Shown here in pieces: positions 55,391 to 64,000 of a DNA stretch of 64,000 nucleotides. The stretch comes from Chiridota heheva (taxonomy: Eukaryota; Echinodermata; Holothuroidea; Apodida; Chiridotidae): the NCBI GenBank assembly GCA_020152595.1, contig JAIGNY010004475.1, positions 1,263,501 to 1,327,500 of the forward strand, written 5' to 3'. A model generated the notes under the pieces. It did no database searches, was not told the origin of the DNA, and worked only from the letters and a program-made list of their open reading frames with translations. The position numbers and the translations under genes were made by a program. Every line of letters begins with the position of its first letter. Within the stretch, counting starts at the first letter, position 1.

Positions 55391-58300
55391 TATTTTTTCT
55401 TGAGGCTCCAGGATATTCGAACAAGCTTTTCAAGCAAACAATGGTACTGAAAACCTGTGATATGAAAGAAATCAGAATTGTTTCTTTCAAATATTAAGTA
55501 ATTTTTCAACGACAGGAGTATCAAAAATTACACCCATGTTATTTCAAAATTTCCTTGACTTAGCAAAATGAATGCCCTCACTTTTCGACAAAGAGATCCT
55601 AAAGACAGTCTGGCATTTTCTCCATTTAATATAATAGAAATAATAATTATAAGTTACATGAAGAAATTTCACATCATACAAAATAATGAAGCATATATAC
55701 ATGGAAACTGCCATTTTGCCCTTTAGAAAATGATGTCATACACCCAATATCAATTCAAATTTTCAACTTCTCAGAAAGATTTCTTCTTTTGTATGGGTGT
55801 ATTAATTTTTATTTGTATATGGTATTAATGATTTGGGCCTTTAGAACTTCATGGCAAAGCATTTTGGAAAAAAATACATTAGGTGTGCATGCACATAGGG
55901 CAAAGTACATTGGCACGATTTCAACAAAAAATGGCAGCGTCCATGTTATATAACTTGAGAATGGATGGACTAAGATTTTATGATGGCGTTTTTGGTACTT
56001 GGTTTATTTTTGAATTCTCTATCACATTTATTAAGCTAGAATATTTAGTGGACTTTAAGAAACTTTAAACTCCTGAATGCAATGTATAACTACTGTGGAT
56101 ACCACAGTAGTTCATTCACACTTCTTAAAGTAGAAAGAATTGTTAAGTTTTTGTCATACTTTGCCTTCTTTAAGTGGGGAGTCAAGTGGTTTTTACAACC
56201 TTTTACAACCTTATGTATTTATTTTTTTCCCCGAGAAATCATGGACCTAATAAGACTATTATGGGCATGTTTTATTGTTGGCCTATTGGCACCACCCCTG
56301 GAAAAAGAACAAAGAAACGAGATCATTTAAAGAGAATGTGCATAATTTATTCAACAAAACTCATCTTGTACATAAGATATTGTATACAAAGTAATGGATG
56401 CAAATTGTGCATTAGAAATAGGTGTATAATTTGTTCATTAGTTTTCTTTATACAAATAATATTTATAATACACATAAAATATTGCATACAAAATAAAACT
56501 TCACACATTAAATAGTACTATACCTTCACAGTTGTATTGAGTTTTCATATAACATTAATTAATTGAAAATAAAGTTGAATAACCAAGTCATATTATCACT
56601 GTACTTGTTTTTTCCCTAGTGTACACCACGAGGCACACTTAGATGGAGATTTACGTCTTTCAATTGCAAATTTCCGATAGTATATTTCCAATTAAAGTGC
56701 AGATGCAACATAGCTAAAGACGTACCGTAGAGAGGGGGGGTCAAAGGGGGCCGGGTTGTAAGGTACAAATATTTTTACAAAAATTGGTGAAATAAGGGAC
56801 ATTTTTTCCTGAATTATATCTAAGCATGATTTTTCCCCCCACTCTTGACTTTTCCCCTCCCTCCCCCACTTTCAGTAGGCAAATCTCGCCAATGGTGATG
56901 ACCCTTGTTATTTTGCTCTTCAGAATTTTCCGATATGGGACCCTGATTATCAGTTTGCACCCCCCTTCTCCAAAATTTCTAATGAATGGAATAGAAGGCA
57001 GCTGTTCCTATTATCCCTTCCCGAGGTTCAGGCTTTGAAAATAATAATAATAATATTTTTTTCTTTCAGTTTGTTGATTAGAGTAATGCTAAGATAAGAT
57101 CTAAAAGCACTTTGTGGTACCGCCAGCATATAATCTTCAAAATGCTGTGACAGATGATTAACAAACATTGGATTTCCATAGAAAATAGAAAGATCTATCC
57201 ATTCAAACTTTGCATAGTGAGACCTATGAATTCAAAATCAAAACGTACATTGGAAAATTCTTATCAGTAGTACATTAACCAAAACAATGTCTATTGTATA
57301 CAAAGCGAGTGTTGATCATCATTATGTGTACATTTGGTGGGTGTGTTGAGGAAGGGGGGTCAGCCTCCAGTTAGTTTTAAGCCTCTTAACTTTCCTTTTC
57401 CTCCCTAGTTTCCTCCTCAAAAACTACAATATCATTTGGAATATAGGGTAAAAAGGAAAAGTGGGTGTTTGTTGAATCACACATAATTTTAGGAGTTTGA
57501 ACCCCACCACACACATATAAATAATGTCACTTTAATTGACCATTTAGTGATATAATAACTCTGCAAAATAAATAAGACTTCATACAGATTAAAACATTCA
57601 AATCGAAAAACTTGTGACAAAATAAAAGTTAAGAATATAAAATCTGAATCATCTTGACAACTTATTAATTAATTCAATCTTAATAGTTAATTCCATCCAT
57701 TTTCTGATATATTTATCATACATTCAACAGTTATCTGGTGTAATGTTATTGCACTTAATTTCATAATGTATTCTTACTTAGAGCGAGCAATATCATTTTA
57801 TAAAGTACTGATGCATAGCTCAGCTGCAGAAGTGGACAGGACCCTATGGTCCAGACATCTTACAAAATTATACTATTGGGCTAAATTTGCTTCTTATTAT
57901 GTATGATGAGTTTAGGTGCTTCTGACCCCTTTTTTTTTAAAGTTTATATCTATATAGGTCCCCTCAGGAGCAAAAACCTCTATGCAATTGCCCCTTCTCA
58001 CGGTCAATTAATTATTCCCAGGAGTTTTACAATGCTCACCCTCAACTGACCATACAAACCACCAGTCTCAAAACCTTGAAAAGTAAGGCTAGGCAGATGC
58101 TTTAATAAAAAATGTTTTATCACCATTCTTTCCTCAAAATGCCAAACAACAAATAAGGAAGCACTGGGTTCCAACTTATATCTTGGCCCAAACTGGGATC
58201 CACAGCAGGGTTTTCATTCCGAAGGGTGGGTCCACTCTCAGGTGGGAGTTTTGTTTGTCTTGAAATGTTTGGATTTTAGATGGGCCTCTTAGTTGTCAGG

Positions 58301-59627
58301 TCAGGGGTGAAGTCCACCCAAACCCCCATTGGAGATTTGCCCATGTTCTCCCCACTTCCATGATTAATAATTGCCCCAATCTAAAGGCTGAATGACACCA
58401 GCTGATTAATAGTTTACATACATAATATGATTCTGACAGCGGTGGCACATCCTAGGGGCAAGGGGTGGCAATCCCCCTCCCTCCCCCCCCCCCCACACAC
58501 ACAAAACCCATTTGCTAAATCTCTATCTGTCCATATACCTTTGACATTTTGGTACTGGACAATTCCTGTTGTAACACACACTTCCACCTTTCCGTCCATT
58601 CCTTTACAATACTGAACATCCACCTAAACTGAATACAGCAATTCTTAATTGCTTGAATTTCTTACACATCCACATAAATTTCAACTACTAACTTTCAAAA
58701 AGAAGGAAAATCATCATGCAACTTGGGTCTATAACACACAAAATTATTTAAATGGAACACATGAATTCTCATTTCTAAAATAATCAAGAAACAGAAAATA
58801 TATAACTGAAAATCAACCAAACATGCTTTTGATAATTACCATAATAAGACCATTTGTACTTATCAAAATGAAAAAATTAGATAAAACCTGAAATCAAAAC
58901 AAGTTCTATTTGAATAATGAGTCAACATAATTTGAGTACTAAATCATCTCAAGAACAAAACTTATCCTCACAATGTCTAGTTCGTTAAATAATTTGTTCC
59001 CAAATAATTAAAATGAAAATCAGATTTAGGTTTGACAATATATACCAGTCTAAGTCCCCAAAGAAACCAAGCTCTAAACTAAACATTTTAGAAATAAAAG
59101 AAAGTAGGACTTTAATGCAAAAATCAAACTATACACCAAATATAATGTACCACCAAGAACTAAAATAGCACCAAAGTTAATATAACCCTGACAAAAGCGT
59201 ACCGATAAAAGTTAATTTACCAAAGAAAATCAGTCTTGATCAAAAAGTTTGCTTAAAAATTAAAGTACTCATAAATTGCATTTTGTGTATTTGACTGAAA
59301 AGCCATGTTTGCATTATACTTTGGTAAATATTGGCATAGGGCTTAGAGTATGGACACGCAATGCAGACGTTGTTATTGACATACATAATGCGCGCATAAA
59401 AGGGGGCAGTATGGTTGGTCAGAGAGGCTATGGACACAGGATGGGTAATAAGTTGAGATCTGGTGAGAGAATGACAACTTTTGACGTTCAACACACTATG
59501 GTACTAAAGAAGTAAAATGCACTGTAAATCTGATTTACATGTACTTGTACCCCAGTATAGACTTAAGTATAGGTTTGATGTGTGTTGTAAAACATATCGT
59601 TAACAACATACAATATTAAGAGAAAGT
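55391..59627. other. No gene recognised
   Basis: About 4.2 kb of AT-rich sequence. Overlapping plus frames 55883-56068, 56082-56330 and 56174-56515 lack motifs. Notable only for a perfect hairpin (56088-56112) and a C-run with a CA microsatellite near 58480-58505. Confidence 0.35.
56088..56112. repeat. Perfect 11-bp hairpin
   Basis: AACTACTGTGG, loop ATA, CCACAGTAGTT. No terminator-like or element context; may be chance or a terminus. Confidence 0.7.
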
Positions 59628-59635
59628 CCTACAAC

Positions 59636-59827
59636 CAGTGGCATAGCCATGGGGTGAGGAAGGGGGATGGAGGTTTCCAGTAAAGTATTTTTTTATATAA
59701 ATCTTTTTTGCTTAAAAACAAACAAAATTGCCCTCAGAAGTTGGCTAAATTTAAACACTTTGTCTTAGGAGGGAAGTCTAGGACATTCTCGAACCCCCTC
59801 ACTTTTATATTGCAAGCTATGCCACTG
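59636..59827. mobile_element. hAT-type MITE with 7/8 TSD
   Basis: 192 bp beginning CAGTGGCATAGC and ending GCTATGCCACTG (12-bp inverted repeat). The flanks CCTACAAC (59628-59635) and CCTACAGC (59828-59835) match at 7 of 8 positions. No ORF. Confidence 0.85.
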
Positions 59828-59942
59828 CCTACAGCTGGTGAATATAACAGACAGAAAGCTTCTTGAATAATCCCTCAATAAAAGACAAAAAGCGGTTATC
59901 TGATTTCAAAGTTAAAACTTCAAAGAAGGGGATCAAATCTTA

Positions 59943-60480
59943 ATGGAAAGGAAGAAATGTGAAAAAGGCTTCGACGAGTCCCAAACAATAAAAGTGGGAA
60001 AAACCTATGCTATGGAAGTCATTGACACCAAGAGACTCATGGAATCTCAATTTGGTACAATATCGTTCACTATTTTGCTGCTGACAAAAAAACATGCTAG
60101 TGAGGAATACACCAAAGAAAGTATCTCAAAAGCAGCAAGTGATCTAATGAAAGTGATAGGATCAGCAGGCGTATCAGTTACCTGCGATGGTACCTGGCTT
60201 CACATGGTGGCCAGTGATATCAACTGACTCTGGCAAAGTTTTAGATCATGGGACGCTATCTCGATATTGCCATTCTTGCAAAGTGAATAAAACTAAATCT
60301 AATAAATGGAAGGAAAAACATGCTATTTGGGCAAATTTTTTGCACAAGCAGTCCACGAATGACAGGCCACAAGACAGTAAGTGCCCCAAAGGCAAGAAGT
60401 CACTTTGCTAATACCAAAAAGCTGTTGCCAATGGAGATGCGTATAATTCCCACAAGAAAAGTACTGAAATCTGTGACAAT
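59943..60480 (+). pseudogene. Mutator-like transposase relic (plus)
   Basis: The frame from the ATG at 59943 ends in SAGVSVTCDGTWLHMVASDI. After a shift come DSGKVLDHGTLSRYCHSC, KSNKWKEKHAIWANFLHKQS and CPKGKKSLC. DGTW and GKVLD..xLSRYC are the first catalytic block of the family seen intact at 6169-8154. The stretch between this block and the Cys-rich KKSLC is shortened, so the GDG/ECVGH part is deleted. Closest in style to the M2 relic at 4533-5345. Confidence 0.65.
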
Positions 60481-60559
60481 TTTAAGAGAACAATTTGGTC
60501 TCAACAATTATGATGCTCACTCAGAAGTCAGTGATATCAGTCACTATTTTCCTGGGCTA

Positions 60560-60893
60560 GGACTCGGAGAAAGTTCATCATTAATTGACTTGCTGATCTC
60601 TTCAGTAACTTCATCTATATTCCCATTCTTTTCAAACTTGGAAAAACTTATCAAACTCTATCACCCCACACAGCAGACTGTGAAAAAGACTTTTCTAGGA
60701 TGAAACTCATCAAAACTTATTCTAGAAATAGAGTGGGAGAAGACAGTTTGGAGTATCTAATGCGCATATGTATTAATGGACCCCCATGTGATAAATTTTC
60801 TTGCATCGAAGCAGTAAAAGTGTGGGCTCAGAAAGAGAAAAGAAGATACAAAGTGACATTATTTGGAAAAGGTAAGTGTAAAGTCTACTCTTG
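60560..60893 (+). pseudogene. hAT transposase C-terminal (hATC) relic
   Basis: One frame reads LADLFSNFIYIPILFKLGKT, then HTADCEKDFSRMKLIKTYSR, SLEYLMRICINGPP and EAVKVWAQKEKRR before a stop at 60891-60893. 'A.CE+.FS.M..IKT..RNR......L..LMRI' is the hAT dimerisation block of ZNF862/KIAA1586-like elements. The rest of that transposase is absent. It directly follows the Mutator-like relic; the border between the two is not defined. Confidence 0.7.
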
Positions 60894-61174
60894 AAAGACT
60901 ACTACACAGTATATACACTTTTTAATTCATGTTTTATTAATCATATATCCTTTTTACAAATCACAATTTATTTTGATTTGTCAATCGTATAGCATGAATT
61001 CATAAAAAGAATTATATGTGAATTCTCCCACATACAACAAGATCAAAACTTTGCAAGAAGATAGCACCATTTTGCACCTCAGCCCCTGATTTTTCCAAAA
61101 AAATTCCCCCTCCCCTGCCGGCGATTTGTCGTTCATGTAAATGCCCGGCACTAATTTTGCTCTAGCTACAACCC

Positions 61175-61191
61175 TGATTAGATATATCGTT
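61175..61191. mobile_element. Possible solitary hAT-type end
   Basis: TAGCTACAACCCTG, inverted CAGGGTTGTAGCTA, resembles a hAT MITE terminus. No left partner found. Confidence 0.25.
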
Positions 61192-61206
61192 CCCTTAGAA
61201 TAAAAG

Positions 61207-61900
61207 ATGTTGAATAAAAACATCATGATACCTGAAGCTCAGTTGTTGGCTATCAAGGCACAACTAAATAAACAAACAGATATAAAGCGAAAATTGCTTC
61301 AGCTAGAAAAGAAAAAACAGGAGTTACTGCAAAGGCCAACTGGATCATATAAAGAAATAAATGAGATGGCTGATATAGAAAGAGAGATAATTTCTTTCTT
61401 CTAAACAAGACTAATGATAAATTTGTAGAGCGTGCATCTCAACTGTATATGCATGCTTTGCAGCAAACTGCTTCAAACACTACTATCAGCCCAACAATAA
61501 AGGCGAAAGGTGAACCAGACACTGATAAAGTTGAAGCGGAAGGTGAAGTTCAAGAGGAGAAAGAGAAAAAGGAATTGGTAAAGTCAGAATTTTCACCATT
61601 TTTTAGAAGAAGGCTGAAGCATTATTGAATCATGTATGGCCTACATTAAGTAAAAATATCAATGCAAAAAGTGAATTCATATTTAAGGGACAGTGGTTAC
61701 CTGGGACAAATTTAAGAGATCTAGTGAGCTTAGCTATTAAACAAAAGAGAGGATTACTGACAAAAACAATTGGGGGAGATTTGTTTGCACAATACTGGGC
61801 TGAAAATCATTTACCGCAGAGTTTAATTGGAAATGAAACTTTTTTAAGACGTGTTAAAGAATATAAAGCGAATCCAGATTTAACAGAAAACAGAGTATTG
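61207..61900 (+). pseudogene. Upstream part of Polinton-type integrase gene
   Basis: A coiled-coil segment (61207-61404, KRKLLQLEKKKQELLQ) and, after stops and shifts, a block with FKGQWLPGTNLRDLVSLAIK and ENHLPQSLIGN (61625-61900). Such a 'P..N..DL' and 'LP..LIGN' block precedes or accompanies the integrase in Polinton/Maverick-like elements. The frame is cut at 61900 by the small element at 61901-62298 and resumes after it. Confidence 0.5.
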
Positions 61901-62298
61901 CAGGCCTCCCAGTGACTCTTTTTTTAAATTAAGGCTTTTTTAAGGGTTGGAAAAGTTGAAATAAAGGTTTTTAAAGGTTTTGGATTTAAATAAAAAGGTT
62001 TATAAAGGTAAACTCATGGAATAAATTTTCATACAATGAGGCAGTTGGTGGCGCCAAAAGTCCATTACTTACGTGAAGTTTTATTTTGGTCCTGCTACTT
62101 TTTAAATGTGTGTTGAGAACAGATATGTTATTAAATGGATGTGTATATTTACTAATGAAGCTAAAACCTTGGCACTCGAATAATTTACTTTACTTAACTT
62201 TGAAAATAAAGGTTTTAAAGGTTATTTTGAAAGGAATAAAGGTTTAATTTGTCAATAAAGGTTTTTAAAGGTTTTCAAAGGTCGTTACGGGAGCCCTG
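61901..62298. mobile_element. Small element with CAGG(G)CTCCC ends
   Basis: The left end is CAGGCCTCCC; the right end, inverted, is CAGGGCTCCC. Both sides are bordered by GTATTG (61895-61900 and 62299-62304). The interior is made of AATAAAGGTTTTTAAAGG-type repeats with no ORF. The CAGGG termini suggest hAT, but the direct repeat is 6 bp rather than 8, perhaps through mutation. Confidence 0.65.
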
Positions 62299-62304
62299 GT
62301 ATTG

Positions 62305-63480
62305 GTAGATCTTGAACCTAATTAGGAAATACCAAAGGGAGCGATTCCTTGGAATACCTATGAAGATATTAAAGTACAAAATAGCAAATAGGTATGGCAT
62401 CACTATCATTAACATTGGGAGACTGGCTCAAAGCTGTTTGTTCGATGCACCTGTATTTGTTGTGGCAGAAATGTATGATATGATGGATACGACGAAGCAG
62501 ACATTCCTAAATTTGAACAAAGTAGCAACAGATATATACTACAACAAATCGCACCCTGCTGGTTTCGGCGGGCAAAAAAAAGCTGCTGTTGTCAAAAAGA
62601 AGTTGCCAAGAGCAACAAGGAAAGGCTCAAGACACATACACTCTAAACAAACAAATTCGGAGACGGTTTCAAGGAATAAAGTCTGGGCTTATGGAATAGA
62701 TTCACAATGGCAAGTTGATCTTGTAGATATGTCTACGCTAGCAAAGTTTAACAGTGGTTATAAGTACATTTTAACTGTTATTGATATTTTCAGTAAATTT
62801 GCATGGATGAACCTCTGAAGAAAAAATCAGGTACAGAAATAGAAAGAGCTTTGAAAAAAATATTTAGAAAAGGATGGAGTCCTAATGAATTGCAAACTGA
62901 CAAGGGGACAGAGTTTTATAATCAAAATGTTAGGGTGGCACTGACAGATAATAGTATTCATCTCTTTTCTTCCTTTAATGAATCTAAAGCTTCAGTGATT
63001 TAACAGCTCAACAGAACCCTGAAAGAGAAAATGTAAAAAATCTTTATATGCAAAGAATAACTTGCATTGGTTAACTTCTTTGTAAAATCTTGTTAATGTG
63101 TACAATAATTCAGCACATTGCACTATAGGAATCAAACCAAAAGAAGTTTATCAAACAAACGAACTTACAATTTATGAACGAGTATTTTCGCCACGAAAGA
63201 TAAGTAGCCTACAGCATCCAAAATTCAAAAAAGGAGATAATGTAAGAATTAGTACTTTAACAAGACCATTCAAAAAAAGGGTATTTTCCTAAATTGCAGG
63301 ATGAAATTATTATTGTAGATGATCTGAAAAAGACAGATGATAGACTTTTATACAAGTTGAAAGAATTAAATGGTGAAACTATTCAGGGTCGATTTTATCA
63401 AGAGGAGTTGCAAAATTTGCTGCAAAACATTCGGATACATTTTATTGTGTAGAAAATATAGTAAAAGACAAGAAAACGTT
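62305..63480 (+). pseudogene. Polinton/Maverick-type integrase core, broken
   Basis: A retroviral-type integrase of the 'F54H12.3-like' group used by Polintons. Blocks: DSQWQVDLVDMSTLAKFNSG with the first Asp (near 62710); FSKFAW, then a +1 shift; PNELQTDKGTEFYNQNV with the second Asp (near 62900); FNESKASVI, then a stop; QLNRTLKE; GIKPKEVYQTNE; and a C-terminal KFKKGDNVRISTLTRPFKK region. The codon expected for the catalytic Glu (before QLNRTL) is TAA at 63001-63003. At least four frame breaks in all. No capsid, polymerase or protease genes are in view; the window ends shortly after. Confidence 0.75.
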
Positions 63481-63597
63481 AGGGTAAAATTGAATAGAGC
63501 TACACTGGATCATGTGACTCATTTGCATCCAGAGTATTATGGGATAACCACATGTCCAGTCTTTTCCAATATCACCATGCCCAGGAGAGGTGAATAA

Positions 63598-64000
63598 GAC
63601 TCCAGACTGAACACATGCTGTTACCTTATCAGTAGCACGAAAATTAGAATATATTTCAGAATAAATAAGTCAATTTGCATCTTTTCTGGAAAATACCTGC
63701 ATATCTTTGGACCTATACCCGGAATAAATCTCTGCAAAATCTCTTTTTAAAGAAATAAACCTAAACCTTTTTTCGACTTGGGAGTATTATCATGGGACAT
63801 AATGTATCTCTTTAAAAGTCTTCTGCGGTGAAGTAAATCTGCTCTAAAATTATATCAGAACCTATTTGTGCAGGACCTGTAAAAGTTTCATTAACCTCCA
63901 TATTGATATTGCTCTCCCCTCGCGAAATTCAAGTGACAGTTTACCTTCTTCTACCTGTGATACTTGCCTTCTTGCCCATAAATCTCTGCATGAATGTGAT
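63598..64000. other. No supported gene
   Basis: A short minus-strand frame near 63902 (MEVNETFTGPAQIGSD...) is uninterpretable. If a Polinton continues here, its neighbouring genes are beyond the window. Confidence 0.3.

Noticed and set aside
55883-56515. Three consecutive plus frames, 61-113 codons, one hydrophobic
   Set aside because: Phe/Ile/Tyr-rich peptides are expected from AT-rich DNA; no splice or domain evidence.
58480-58505. C-run followed by CA repeats
   Set aside because: An ordinary microsatellite; the flanking frames on both strands are artefacts of it.

Overview
The window is AT-rich nuclear DNA of an animal, most likely a marine invertebrate. Coding segments are short and bounded by GT/AG splice signals. 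Nearly every recognisable protein belongs to a transposable-element family expanded in cnidarians, molluscs, echinoderms, hemichordates or amphioxus. I cannot name the species, and I see no convincing single-copy host gene, tRNA, rRNA or CRISPR array.

Layout. 0-9 kb: a foldback repeat, a complete non-autonomous hAT element (3393-4146, identical 8-bp target duplications), a broken Mutator-like transposase (4533-5345) and an uninterrupted Mutator-like transposase (6169-8154, minus), the latter lying between two nearly identical 370-bp direct repeats. 9.9-19.8 kb (minus): exons of a decayed KDZ-type transposase, one of them duplicated in tandem; a second unrelated decayed gene (15.8-19.0 kb) sits inside one of its introns, flanked by 135-bp direct repeats. 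19.9-23.1 kb (minus): exons of a HARBI1-like nuclease, one duplicated, and a THAP zinc-finger exon. 23.8-26.1 kb (minus): a gene whose N-terminus matches the RAG1 N-terminal zinc-binding region followed by a RING finger; this is the most interesting locus. 28.4-30.9 kb (minus): exons of an RPA/OB-fold-like protein with a duplicated last exon. 31.5-41.8 kb: a LINE with a 2A-like peptide in ORF1, split by a 5.8-kb hAT transposon with perfect 8-bp target duplications, itself carrying a TA-flanked MITE.

43.0-49.4 kb: two satellite-like arrays, a 26-bp unit (24 copies) and a ~215-bp unit (22 copies) with higher-order structure and an inverted terminal copy. 50.2-50.8 kb: a PIF1/Helitron-type helicase remnant. 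51-57 kb: MITEs, a 44-bp inverted repeat, a 47-bp tandem array and low-complexity repeats. 59.6-63.6 kb (plus): a hAT MITE, another Mutator-like remnant, a hAT C-terminal remnant and a frameshifted Polinton/Maverick-type integrase interrupted by a further small element.

These pieces do not act as one pathway. The window reads as layered insertions whose order can be worked out from target duplications. Of the transposases only the Mutator-like one at 6169-8154 has an uninterrupted frame. All family assignments come from motifs read by eye; no search was run.
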